This document shows positions 8,469-16,723 of a stretch of DNA of 26,675 nt, piece by piece. The stretch is from CAZTJA01 sp964613745 (lineage in GTDB: Bacteria; Desulfobacterota; Desulfomonilia; Desulfomonilales; Desulfomonilaceae): contig CAZTJA010000038.1 in the NCBI GenBank assembly GCA_964613745.1, positions 1 through 26,675 of the forward strand. The letters run 5' to 3'. The notes below the pieces were generated by a model. That model saw only the letters and a list, made by a program, of their open reading frames with translations, was not told the DNA's origin and searched no databases. The first letter of the stretch is position 1; every line of letters begins with the position of its first letter. Both the position numbers and the translations under genes were made by a program.

Positions 8469-9182
8469 TTAGGAGGGAGATAATTCGAGAGGCTCAGGAG
8501 AAACAAACATGTAACCGACACCCTGCACTGTCGTGATAATTTTGGGCTCGGAAGGATTATCTTCTATTTTCGATCTTAAATGCTGAATGTGGACATCTAT
8601 TGCACGACTATCCTGATACAAATCCTTTTCGGGCCATAACAGGTCACGTATTAACGGCCGGCTCATCACCTTTCCCTGGTTTTCCGCCAGCAAAAGAACG
8701 AGCTTAAATTCTCTTAACGTCAAATTAAGACGAACCCCTTTCTTGAAAACAGCGTTTTTCTCCGTATCTATACTTAAAGAGCCGAAAACCAGGGCATTCG
8801 GCCGGTCGGATGCGGTTCGTGTTCGTCGAAGTTGCGCTTTTATCCTTGCCGCTAACTCCATATAATCAAAGGGCTTTACTACGTAATCATCGGCTCCGGA
8901 TTCCAAACCGAGTATCTTGTCCGGCACGCGGTCTCTTGCGGTCAAAATAATAATGTGAGTGTCGGATTTGGTCCTAATCATCCTGCAAACCCTTATTCCA
9001 TCAATGTCCGGTAAGGAGAGATCCAGGATCACTAAATCCGGTTTCTGCCGATCAAGAACGGAAAGAGCCTCCTGGCCGCCGCCGGCAGTCAGGACTGCAT
9101 AACCGTCCCACTCAAGGTTGTCTTTCAATATCCTCAGAATGTCGGGATCGTCATCGACAACAAGTATGAGCGGAGAATTCAT
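8469..9182 (-). CDS. OmpR/PhoB-family response regulator
   Basis: The 237-residue protein has a receiver domain (about 5-118) with the acidic pocket DDD at 10-12, phospho-acceptor D54 in VILDLSLPD, T81 and K103 in DDYVVKPF. A C-terminal winged helix (about 135-230) follows, ending RAIDVHIQHLRSKIE...TTVQGVGYMF, the OmpR/PhoB DNA-binding fold. The ATG at 9182 comes 2 bases after the kinase stop and has GGGA upstream; a TTG two codons earlier is possible. It should be phosphorylated by the haem-containing kinase just upstream and, given the divergent layout, it probably controls the cytochrome/nap operon. That target is inferred from position only. Confidence 0.93.
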   Translation of the reverse strand: MNSPLILVVDDDPDILRILKDNLEWDGYAVLTAGGGQEALSVLDRQKPDLVILDLSLPDIDGIRVCRMIRTKSDTHIIILTARDRVPDKILGLESGADDYVVKPFDYMELAARIKAQLRRTRTASDRPNALVFGSLSIDTEKNAVFKKGVRLNLTLREFKLVLLLAENQGKVMSRPLIRDLLWPEKDLYQDSRAIDVHIQHLRSKIEDNPSEPKIITTVQGVGYMFVSPEPLELSPS

Positions 9183-9184
9183 GC

Positions 9185-10816
9185 TCAAATTCCCGGTATT
9201 TTAAAATAAAAGGTGCTTCCATGCCCAGGGGTGCTTTCGATACCGATGTCGCCCTTGTGCGACAAAACGATCCCGCGGCAAATCGCCAAACCTATACCGG
9301 CAGATCCAACAGAGCGCAGATCTGCGCCGTTACCTATTTGGTAGAATTTTTCAAAAATGGCTTTGTGAAAGGCTGGGTCAATCCCGGGACCTTCATCTTG
9401 AACCGACACCCTGCATCCATTATTTCTCTTTTCCAAAGAAACTCTGATAATGCCCGCATCAGGGGAAAACTTGACGGCATTCGACAACAAATTCAGCATC
9501 ACCTGATAAATTCTCAATTTGTCGAAAACGACTTCACACTCGTCAAATACATCTAGTGTAATTTCGACATTCTTCTTTTGTGCTTCACCTGTTAATGAAT
9601 CACATGCTTCCTTAATGACTTCTCCTATGCACCCCGGTTCCAGATGCAATTCAAGTTGCCCCGATTCGATTCGTGAGTAGTCCAGGAAATCGACAACCAT
9701 TTTGATCAGGTGTTCGGAATTCCTGCGGATAATATCCAAATATTGAGGATCGGAGCATGCATCCTTGCGTGCAAGAAAATCTACGGCTCCCTTGATATTG
9801 GTTAACGGGGTCCGAAGTTCATGAGATATGTCGGTTAGGAAATCCGTCTTAGCCCTATTCAATGTTTCTAGCTGTTGATTTGTTCGTTCGAGTCTCCTGT
9901 TTGCAGCGGTTAAATCCTTTGTCGCATCCACGACCTTGCGCTCAAGATCTCGGTGTTGATCGGCCAATCGTTGATCCAATTCGGAACACAGATTTTCGAT
10001 TTCCCTCAATTCATCACCGGCCACATGCGACAAAGCGCCGGACGGATCTGAACTTAATTTACTAAAACCTGATTTCAGATCCCTGATGCGCCTCAAGAAA
10101 AGACGCTGGGCGGACATGTAGAGCAAACCCGTCAATGACCCACCAAAAAGTAACCCTCCGATCAAAAGAACCGCACGATTGCGACGAATTGCCTTTTCCG
10201 CCTCCGTCATGGGGATAAATAAGCTGAGACAGCCCCCTACTTCTCCCGTACGAAACCCCTGCTCCTTGTGGCATTCAATGCAACTTTTATTTACTTCAAT
10301 GGGCGCCACATACCGGAGCGTAGTCCGTCCTTCAACGTCTTGCTTCTGGAAAACTCCTTCTCTGTTGCCTGACCGAAATCTACTGAGCGCAAGCTGCTCA
10401 AATTCGTCGGCCCTGTTATCAGGGTTCATGGGCTCCAAATTGGTAATGCGAAATGAAAAATCTTCCTTTGCCTGAGCCCTTTCGGATAGAATTTTTGTGA
10501 GGACGGAAGGGCTTATTTGCTTGTAAAACTCTCCTCCGTGTTCAGCCTTTGGTGCAGTATCCGCTTTTTGATTCGTTGCACTTCCCGGATTATCGAAGAG
10601 TCTTACATCCTGATCCGCAACCCATTGTCTCGTTAATGAGAGCTGCTTATGCAAGATGACCGCCTGCATCCGTACCTGATCCATAATATGTTCTTCCTGC
10701 AATCGGCTAATCCAAACGAAAAGAAGAAAAAAAATCATTCCAACAGTAACGGAAGAAATAATTAAAAACTTGGTGGATATGTTTGGACCAAGGCCGATTT
10801 TAGACTTTACGGTCAT
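9185..10816 (-). CDS. Sensor histidine kinase with periplasmic c-type haem (Tll0287-like/DUF3365) sensor domain
   Basis: Residues in the 543-aa form: first membrane helix about 17-38; periplasmic domain about 40-212 with one haem motif CIECH at 179-183 within the SCIECHKEQGF...GEVGGCLSLFIPM pattern typical of DUF3365/Tll0287-like sensors; second helix about 215-236; HAMP-like and coiled-coil linker; HisKA with H332 in ISHELRTPL; and a HATPase domain with NLLSNAVKFSP, DEGPGIDP and GIGLAI. It should autophosphorylate in response to redox state or a ligand at the haem. The ATG at 10816 is chosen; a TTG 26 codons upstream would add an arginine-rich leader. It faces the operon starting at 11182 across a 365-bp divergent region. 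Confidence 0.92.
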   Translation of the reverse strand: MTVKSKIGLGPNISTKFLIISSVTVGMIFFLLFVWISRLQEEHIMDQVRMQAVILHKQLSLTRQWVADQDVRLFDNPGSATNQKADTAPKAEHGGEFYKQISPSVLTKILSERAQAKEDFSFRITNLEPMNPDNRADEFEQLALSRFRSGNREGVFQKQDVEGRTTLRYVAPIEVNKSCIECHKEQGFRTGEVGGCLSLFIPMTEAEKAIRRNRAVLLIGGLLFGGSLTGLLYMSAQRLFLRRIRDLKSGFSKLSSDPSGALSHVAGDELREIENLCSELDQRLADQHRDLERKVVDATKDLTAANRRLERTNQQLETLNRAKTDFLTDISHELRTPLTNIKGAVDFLARKDACSDPQYLDIIRRNSEHLIKMVVDFLDYSRIESGQLELHLEPGCIGEVIKEACDSLTGEAQKKNVEITLDVFDECEVVFDKLRIYQVMLNLLSNAVKFSPDAGIIRVSLEKRNNGCRVSVQDEGPGIDPAFHKAIFEKFYQIGNGADLRSVGSAGIGLAICRGIVLSHKGDIGIESTPGHGSTFYFKIPGI

Positions 10817-11181
10817 GATTGCTCTTGAATTAAAGCGGAGATGTGAGGATAGCTTAAAGAGAGTTCGGGAAACTGTCAAATTGAACCGAGACAAAATTTA
10901 CATCTTCTTTACAATCTTTTACCGCAATCTTACCTGAGCTTGTGGCATCATGTCCACCATATAAGCCATTCCTTAGGGTTATAGTGCTCTAAACAAGGCA
11001 CTATCAGTTCCTCTACACACAAATTTCAAAGGCAGTATGACCTTTGGTTAGCGATAATCAACGGAGAGATTGTTTCGTCGGCTCTTTTCCGGAACTTAGT
11101 TCACATGGAGTCCATTCGATTTCCTTTTTTCCGCAGACGACACAGATAATCACAGCTATAAGGGATTTAGGGAGAATAATC
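10817..11181. promoter_or_regulatory. Divergent intergenic region between sensor kinase and cytochrome/nap operon
   Basis: This 365-bp gene-free stretch must hold the promoters for both directions. It contains the 24-bp inverted repeat at 10981-11004. I could not pick out convincing -35/-10 boxes or a sigma-54 motif by eye. An open frame runs back from the octahaem gene to a TTG at 11044, but the predicted extension is not signal-peptide-like and is not counted as coding. Confidence 0.5.
10981..11004. promoter_or_regulatory. Perfect inverted repeat, candidate operator
   Basis: ATAGTGC and GCACTAT are exact 7-bp inverted copies separated by 10 bases (centre-to-centre 17). It lies 178 bases before the octahaem cytochrome start, in the shared control region, with no T-run, so it reads as a dimeric regulator site more than a terminator. 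Which regulator binds is unknown. Confidence 0.45.
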
Positions 11182-12543
11182 ATGGCAAAGATCCTCTTAT
11201 TACCGGTGCTCTGCATTTTTATGTTCGCCGGAAACGCGTTGTCCGCCGTGAAGGTGGATCCTAAGCTCTACGGCGCACCCGAAGGCCAGGTCTGCATCAA
11301 ATGTCACGAAATAAAGACTCCGGCGCTTCACAAAATGTGGCGCGCGGGTCGCATGGGACAAGCCGGGGTAAACTGTTACGATTGTCACAGGGCGGAAAAG
11401 AAGAGCGATAAGACCCCGGGTGACCCGGATGGCTATGATCATCGGGGTTTTTGGATTGCCACCTTGGTTTCTCCCAAAGACTGCTCCCGATGTCATAAAG
11501 ATCAATTCGATCAGCAGCAAAACTCGCATCATGCCAAAGGTGCCGACATTCTCAACTCTTTGGACAATTACCTCGGCACCGTAGTGGGCGGTCCTGCGGC
11601 GGTTGCTACCGGATGCCGGCAGTGTCACGGGTCAAATATCAAGGTGCTCGCGAACGGAAAGCTTGATCCTTCCACTTGGCCCAACACCGGTATCGGAAGA
11701 ATAAATCCCGACGGCAGCAAGGGAAGCTGTTCAGCCTGTCATACAAGGCACCGATTTTCCATTGAGCAGGCGAGAAGACCTGATGCATGCGGGAAATGCC
11801 ATTTGGGACCGGATCACCCTCAAAAAGAAGTGTACGAGGAATCCAAACACGGCATTCTCTACCAGGCATTTCGCGACAAAATGAATATGGAAAAACCGGA
11901 ATGGATAGTCGGGGTTGATTATCAGGATACTGCGACCTGTGCAACGTGCCATATTTCGGCAACACCCAATCAGAAATCAAACCACGATGTCGGACAGCGG
12001 ATTTCATGGACATTACGACCTCCTGTTTCTAAGAAGCTGACTCAGTGGAAAGAAAAACGCGAAAACATGCGAGATGTTTGCCGTCAATGTCACAGCGACT
12101 TCATGGTTGACGGCCATTACACGCAATACGATGAGTTGGTTGAGCTGTATAACAATAAGTTCGCAATCCCCGCCACCAAAGTTAGGCAACGTTTGATGGA
12201 CATGGGGAAACTCACGAAGGCTGATTTTGATGATAAGCTGGACTGGATCTACTACGAATTGTGGCACCACGAAGGACGTAGAGGCAGACACGGCGCTGCT
12301 ATGATGGGTCCCGATTATACGTGGTGGCATGGCATGTATGAAGTGGCCAAACACTTCTACGAGAAATTCCTTCCGGAAGTAGAACGGGTAATGGGAGGCA
12401 AAGATCAAGCGGCTCCCATGCTAAACGAACTGGTTTTTAGTGATCCGAGTCACAAGTGGTACAAAGAAGGAATGAGCCCTGAAGACCTGAAACGTCTGGA
12501 GCAGTTCTATCAGCAACGATACGGCGGCAAAGAGGCTAAATAG
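11182..12543 (+). CDS. haoA: Octahaem c-type cytochrome of the hydroxylamine oxidoreductase (HAO) family
   Basis: The 453-residue precursor has a Sec signal peptide (about 1-22, ending NALSA) and exactly eight CxxCH haem sites, at residues 38, 65, 101, 145, 183, 203, 253 and 300. The end of the helical C-terminal region, WHHEGRRGRHGAAMMGPDYT then WWHGMYEVAKHFYEKF (361-396), is characteristic of the HAO family. Homologues in anaerobes, unlike nitrifier HAO, are thought to work in the reductive direction on nitrite or hydroxylamine, and some lack the Tyr that cross-links the P460 haem; I cannot settle that residue here. Start ATG at 11182 has GGGAG at 8 bases. First gene of the operon, in the position held by nrfA in nrfABCD. 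Confidence 0.88.
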   Translation: MAKILLLPVLCIFMFAGNALSAVKVDPKLYGAPEGQVCIKCHEIKTPALHKMWRAGRMGQAGVNCYDCHRAEKKSDKTPGDPDGYDHRGFWIATLVSPKDCSRCHKDQFDQQQNSHHAKGADILNSLDNYLGTVVGGPAAVATGCRQCHGSNIKVLANGKLDPSTWPNTGIGRINPDGSKGSCSACHTRHRFSIEQARRPDACGKCHLGPDHPQKEVYEESKHGILYQAFRDKMNMEKPEWIVGVDYQDTATCATCHISATPNQKSNHDVGQRISWTLRPPVSKKLTQWKEKRENMRDVCRQCHSDFMVDGHYTQYDELVELYNNKFAIPATKVRQRLMDMGKLTKADFDDKLDWIYYELWHHEGRRGRHGAAMMGPDYTWWHGMYEVAKHFYEKFLPEVERVMGGKDQAAPMLNELVFSDPSHKWYKEGMSPEDLKRLEQFYQQRYGGKEAK

Positions 12544-12563
12544 TCTTTCCGAAAGGCTGGTGC

Positions 12564-13154
12564 ATGAAACCTATATTTTGGCTTCTTGGGCTACTGTCGG
12601 TATGCTCAATAATTGCGGGCATTTCTATAGCCCGGGGTCCTGAAATTCCTGCGGATTTCGAGGACCCAAGGAATCTCGAGCAAACCGAAGAAATGGAAGC
12701 CGGCAAGGAATTTCCTGTTCCATTGAACCCGCTCCCTAAAACGATAACGCCATGTCGGGCATGTCATGGACCCGAAAAAGATTTTCCGGTAAATTTTAAT
12801 CGGAGAGAAAACTTACTTGTACATAGAAATATTCGGCTCCGTCACGGCGGGGTACGGGTATGGTGTTTAGATTGTCACCATCCGGAGAACAGGAATTACT
12901 TGCTGCCTTTGAGCGATAACAAACCCATCGATTTTGAACATTCATATCTTCTCTGTGGAAAATGTCACGGAACCAAATACAGGGATTGGCGCAACGGAAT
13001 TCACGGCCGGAGAACCGGAAACTGGAACGGTGTGAAACAGTACTACTTGTGCGTAAGTTGCCATGATCCTCATTCTCCGCGTTTCAAACCTTTGGCGCCA
13101 AAGCCTCCACCAAACAAACCGTGGACGCCGATTGAAAAATCGGCAAAGCATTAA
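12564..13154 (+). CDS. Tetrahaem c-type cytochrome, probable electron carrier between the NrfCD-like module and the octahaem protein
   Basis: The 196-residue protein has an N-terminal hydrophobic helix (about 4-23; signal peptide or uncleaved anchor) and four CxxCH sites starting at 64, 101, 131 and 163. Several extra His residues are spaced for bis-His ligation (for example LVHRNIRLRHGG and ENSYL-like HSYLLCGKCH). A Pro/Lys-rich tail follows (KPLAPKPPPNKPWTP). It sits 20 bases after the octahaem gene and 11 before the ferredoxin-type gene, the place of nrfB. It probably receives electrons from the iron-sulfur protein and passes them to the octahaem reductase. NrfB itself has five haems, so this is an analogue and not NrfB. 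Confidence 0.8.
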   Translation: MKPIFWLLGLLSVCSIIAGISIARGPEIPADFEDPRNLEQTEEMEAGKEFPVPLNPLPKTITPCRACHGPEKDFPVNFNRRENLLVHRNIRLRHGGVRVWCLDCHHPENRNYLLPLSDNKPIDFEHSYLLCGKCHGTKYRDWRNGIHGRRTGNWNGVKQYYLCVSCHDPHSPRFKPLAPKPPPNKPWTPIEKSAKH

Positions 13155-13165
13155 AGGATTCGGCC

Positions 13166-14131
13166 ATGAAAAAAAAGAAATCTGAAGAGTCCAATGGTTT
13201 CGAGGCCGAAACAACCTTTACAAAAGAAAACAAAGCCGCTGATTCGGCCGGACAAGCGGAAGTGATGCCTTCAAGGAGACAATTTATAGCAGGTGCGGCT
13301 GCAGTCCTGGGAATGCTTTCCGTAAGCTCATGTTCATGGCAGGAGTTTTTTCAAAATCAATTCCAAAGAATGTCGAAAAAAGAAATTGAAGAAACACTTG
13401 AGAGACTACGTTCGGATTACAAACAGAAATACGGTAAAGAGTTTACCGTCGGGGCTGAAGGCCCCATCGACCACACACTTTTCGGATATGCTTTGGACAT
13501 CCAAAGATGTATCGGCTGTCGACGCTGTGTATATGCCTGTGTAGAGGAAAACAATCAATCCAGGGACCCGCAGATTCACTATATTCGTGTTTTGCGCTTC
13601 AAAGACGGAAATATGGACTTCGAGGAATCCAACATTTACTACGATCCCGAAGAAGTTCCGGAAAAGGGTTACTACTACATGCCGGTGCAGTGCCAGCACT
13701 GTGCCAATCCACCGTGCACGAAAGTTTGTCCCGTCCGGGCGACATGGACGGAACCGGACGGCTTGGTGGTAGTGGATTATAATTGGTGCATAGGATGCCG
13801 CTATTGCATGGCCGCATGCCCGTACATGGGTAGATGGTTCAACTTTGCAGAACCCGTAATACCTAAAGAAGAAATCAACACAAACGTGCATTATTTGGGA
13901 AATCGACCGCGGATGAGAAACGTTGTGGAAAAATGCACGTTTTGTATTCAACGGGTACGAAATGGAAAATATCCGGCATGTGTGGAAGTTTGCCCCGTGG
14001 GAGCACGCAAATTCGGAAACCTACTAGATCCCAACAGCGAAATCAGCCGGATAATTCAGACCAAGAGAGTTTTTCGACTCAAAGAAGAATTAAATACACA
14101 ACCGAAATTCTATTATTTCTTCTCCGTTTAG
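13166..14131 (+). CDS. Tat-exported four-[4Fe-4S] ferredoxin subunit, NrfC/DsrO-like
   Basis: The 321-residue protein has a twin-arginine signal SRRQFIAGAAAVLGMLSVSSC with RR at 37-38 and a lipobox-like VSSC ending at C56, so it may be a Tat lipoprotein on the periplasmic side. Four cluster motifs follow: CIGCRRCVYAC (115-125), CQHCANPPCTKVCP (176-189), CIGCRYCMAACP (209-219) and CTFCIQRVRNGKYPACVEVCP (257-277). It should take electrons from the NrfD-type quinol protein, whose gene starts 12 bases later, and pass them to the tetrahaem cytochrome. The n-region before RR is unusually long; a start at Met34 (13265) is a weaker alternative. AAAGGA supports the ATG at 13166. Confidence 0.9.
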   Translation: MKKKKSEESNGFEAETTFTKENKAADSAGQAEVMPSRRQFIAGAAAVLGMLSVSSCSWQEFFQNQFQRMSKKEIEETLERLRSDYKQKYGKEFTVGAEGPIDHTLFGYALDIQRCIGCRRCVYACVEENNQSRDPQIHYIRVLRFKDGNMDFEESNIYYDPEEVPEKGYYYMPVQCQHCANPPCTKVCPVRATWTEPDGLVVVDYNWCIGCRYCMAACPYMGRWFNFAEPVIPKEEINTNVHYLGNRPRMRNVVEKCTFCIQRVRNGKYPACVEVCPVGARKFGNLLDPNSEISRIIQTKRVFRLKEELNTQPKFYYFFSV

Positions 14132-14143
14132 ATTGAGGCCATC

Positions 14144-15382
14144 ATGGAGCGATCCGGATTTTTGGTTCAGGCGGCAAAAAGGTTAATCACCGGTCCCCCT
14201 GTTTATTTCCTGTGGATGGGAGCCTTGACGATAGTTGCGGGAATCGGGGTTGCCGCTTACGTGCAACAACTGCAAAAGGGCCTCATTGTTACGGGAATGA
14301 CCAGCTATGTTTCGTGGGGCTTCTATATCGGCAATTTCACCTTTCTCGTGGGCGTTGCAGCTGCAGCGGTACTCCTGATAATTCCTGCATATCTTTATGA
14401 TTTCGGCCCGATTCGCGATATCGTGATTGTAGGTGAAGCACTCGCGGTGAGCGCTCTTTCCATGTGCCTCATGTTTGTTACCGCAGACTTAGGCAGACCG
14501 GATCGGGTATGGCATCTGATACCCGGTTTAGGAATTCTAAATCTACCTATTTCAATGCTGAGCTGGGATATAGTCGTCCTGAACGGCTACCTCTTTTTAA
14601 ACCTCTTTATTCCCGGTTACATCCTTTACAAAATGTACAACGAGAAACCGGTAAACGAGAGGTTTATCTGGCCCTTTATTCTCCTTTCGATTCCATGGGC
14701 CGTCAGCATCCATACGGTCACCGCTTTCATATACAACGGATTGGCTGCGAGACCTTTCTGGAACGCTTCCATATTGGCTCCAAGATTTCTGGCATCCGCG
14801 TTCTGTTCGGGACCGGCTCTAATCATTTTGCTCTACCAAATAGTGCGACACTACACAAAATTCCATGTGAAGGATGAAGCTCTCTTCAAGATAGCTGAAA
14901 TGATAGCCGTAGCAATGGCGGTCAACCTGTTTCTGCTCGGAGCTGAGTTTTTCAAAGAGCTTTATTCTGACACTCATCATCTTTCTCCTTTAAAGTATCT
15001 TTATCTCGGTCTGCATGGAAAAGGGGTTTTTGTACCTTGGATTTGGACGGCCCTTATTTTCAATATCACTGCATTCATTATTTTTCTCATTCCCAAAACC
15101 AGAAAGAACTTTGCGACGCTCAATATCGGCTGCGTGCTCATCATCATCGGAATCTGGATAGAGAAAGGAATGGGGCTTATCATCCCCGGATTCATACCCG
15201 CTCCGCTCGGTGAGGTTTGGGAATACGTTCCCACCACGCTGGAATTGATAGTGACGGCAGGCATCTGGGCCATTGGAGCCTTAATTCTCACCACCATCCT
15301 GAAAATTATCGTACCAATCGAAACCGGCGAGTTTACGAGATCCGGCAATGCTCAGGCGGCAGAGGCGAGGCAACACGCATGA
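14144..15382 (+). CDS. NrfD/ActC-type 10-TM integral membrane quinol-interacting subunit
   Basis: The 412-residue protein is almost entirely hydrophobic, with about ten membrane helices (roughly 22-45, 60-86, 93-117, 130-160, 173-198, 210-232, 246-270, 287-312, 320-345, 355-388). It has the HTVTAFIYNGLAARPFWNAS signature of the long NrfD/HybB/ActC/DsrP branch, not the 8-helix short NrfD. Members bind quinol and hand electrons to a periplasmic ferredoxin-type subunit, here the preceding gene. They carry no haem. Its TGA stop overlaps the ATG of the following HEAT-repeat gene (ATGA), so the two are coupled. Exact subfamily is uncertain without alignment. Confidence 0.88.
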   Translation: MERSGFLVQAAKRLITGPPVYFLWMGALTIVAGIGVAAYVQQLQKGLIVTGMTSYVSWGFYIGNFTFLVGVAAAAVLLIIPAYLYDFGPIRDIVIVGEALAVSALSMCLMFVTADLGRPDRVWHLIPGLGILNLPISMLSWDIVVLNGYLFLNLFIPGYILYKMYNEKPVNERFIWPFILLSIPWAVSIHTVTAFIYNGLAARPFWNASILAPRFLASAFCSGPALIILLYQIVRHYTKFHVKDEALFKIAEMIAVAMAVNLFLLGAEFFKELYSDTHHLSPLKYLYLGLHGKGVFVPWIWTALIFNITAFIIFLIPKTRKNFATLNIGCVLIIIGIWIEKGMGLIIPGFIPAPLGEVWEYVPTTLELIVTAGIWAIGALILTTILKIIVPIETGEFTRSGNAQAAEARQHA

Positions 15383-16149
15383 TACGAAGACTACTTTCAA
15401 TAAGTGTCATGATTTGGCTTATCTTTGCAGCATCTTCCTTCGCCGACGCTCCTGCGGAAACAGATCAGCAAAGTCTTATGAAAGCTCTGACGGGATCCGA
15501 TCCGGTATTGCAATCCGAAGCGCTGCGCAAAATAAGACGTTTGGACAAGTCCTCTGATGCATTTGTCCCTGAGATAGTCAAACTCCTGCAAAGCAATAAC
15601 GAAATCGTACGACAGAATGCGCTTGAAGCTTTGGCCGATTTTGGAGCTGCGGCCAAAAGCGCGCTCCCGGAAGTTACAAAGGCCCTCTCGGACCAAGATC
15701 AGCAGGTCAGAGAAGCTGCAGCGTTGACTCTAATGAGTATGGGAGATGCCTCTGCAGCAGCAGTTCGGCCTCTCATCAAAGCTTTGGGAGATCCTAATAG
15801 GCGGGTTCGTGACGCGGCGGTGCTTTCGCTTGTAAATCTGAAAAGCGTGGCCGTACCTGATCTTCTGAGTGCTCTCAACCATCCTGACACCGGCCCTGGA
15901 GCCGCGGAGGCCCTAGGTCGTCTCGGTCCTCAAGTGATTCCGCAGCTTATTTCAATTCTCAAGAAAGACAGCGTCCCGTCTGCGGAATTTGCTTCAAAGG
16001 CATTGAGCATCATTGGCGAACCTGCAGTAGAGCAGTTATTGCCTTTATTGAAATCCGAAAACAAGAACGTCTCCGAACGCGCAAGGCGAGCCATCGTTGA
16101 GATCGGCGGTCCCGCCGTTCCGGCTCTGTTGGACGCCATTAAGAAATGA
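15379..16149 (+). CDS. Periplasmic HEAT-repeat protein
   Basis: The 256-residue protein has a signal peptide (MIRRLLSISVMIWLIFAASSFA) followed by some six to seven degenerate HEAT/PBS-lyase-like helical repeats. Recurrent blocks are VRQNALEALADFG, VREAAALTLMSMG, VRDAAVLSLVNL, GAAEALGRLG, ASKALSIIGEP and ARRAIVEIGGP. Such repeats are scaffolds for protein-protein contact. No cysteine or catalytic motif is present. It begins inside the stop of the NrfD-like gene (4-base overlap), ends 43 bases before the NapM-like gene, and so joins the two halves of the operon. A role in docking or assembling the cytochromes in the periplasm is a guess. Confidence 0.85.
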   Translation: MIRRLLSISVMIWLIFAASSFADAPAETDQQSLMKALTGSDPVLQSEALRKIRRLDKSSDAFVPEIVKLLQSNNEIVRQNALEALADFGAAAKSALPEVTKALSDQDQQVREAAALTLMSMGDASAAAVRPLIKALGDPNRRVRDAAVLSLVNLKSVAVPDLLSALNHPDTGPGAAEALGRLGPQVIPQLISILKKDSVPSAEFASKALSIIGEPAVEQLLPLLKSENKNVSERARRAIVEIGGPAVPALLDAIKK

Positions 16150-16192
16150 AATATTCAAAAATTCGCATCATGAACTCGAAGGAGGACTTAAC

Positions 16193-16705
16193 ATGAAAAG
16201 AGCGGCTTTGCTGCTTGTTCTTATTTTGCTGGTTTGCGGATCATGGAATCCTGCTTCGACTCAAACGAAAGATTGTCCCGATTGCCCGCCGGGCACTCAG
16301 CCCTCCAGCGTGCTGGACCCCAAGTGGCGCGAATTCAAAGCTCCACCACTTGCACCAGGAGAACTTCCCGATTGCCACAGAACACAGTTCGGCAAACAGA
16401 ATTGTCAGGACTGCCATAAGAAAGAAACGCCCGCTCAGTATGCAAAATGGTTGGGTTCGCGTCACGGGATCAATAACGTCATCTGCGGAGTCTGTCACGG
16501 CGATGCAACGAACTTTCGAGCTCGTCCGGACCGCAACGTGTGTATTGGGTGTCATTCGCAACAGGTAAACAATATGCCGGCAGATGCCCTCGTCACGAAC
16601 TGTTCGTTTTGTCACAAGAGCCACTGGTTCACCGTTCACAAGATCAAACAATACGAGAAGTTTTCCCCCGGTCGCGCAAACCGCTTCAATGTCCCGGGTT
16701 TCTGA
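16193..16705 (+). CDS. napM: Tetrahaem c-type cytochrome, NapM-like
   Basis: The 170-residue precursor has a signal peptide (about 1-24) and four CxxCH sites at 71, 98, 117 and 137, arranged within 70 residues in the style of NapC/NirT-like soluble domains. Many extra His residues serve as distal ligands. In Desulfovibrio-type nap operons a small tetrahaem cytochrome, NapM, lies directly before napA and feeds it electrons; size, haem count and position (18 bases before napA) match. An extra CPDC pair at 28-31 and a DCH at 60-62 are not haem sites. Start ATG is fixed by GGAGG at 7 bases. No napC or napB is in the operon. Confidence 0.75.
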   Translation: MKRAALLLVLILLVCGSWNPASTQTKDCPDCPPGTQPSSVLDPKWREFKAPPLAPGELPDCHRTQFGKQNCQDCHKKETPAQYAKWLGSRHGINNVICGVCHGDATNFRARPDRNVCIGCHSQQVNNMPADALVTNCSFCHKSHWFTVHKIKQYEKFSPGRANRFNVPGF

Positions 16706-16723
16706 TAGGTCTGGAGGGCATCA

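Noticed and set aside
11044..11181. N-terminal extension of the octahaem cytochrome from a TTG
   Set aside because: The extension would bury the signal peptide; ATG 11182 has a good ribosome site and a clean signal peptide.
10817..11181. Sigma-54 promoter or FNR-type box
   Set aside because: No TGGC-N-TTGC pair at the right spacing and no TTGAT-N4-ATCAA box could be found by eye.
13406..13951. Long open frame on the minus strand opposite the NrfC-like gene
   Set aside because: Antisense shadow of a gene with clear cluster motifs and Cys-rich bias; no protein features of its own.
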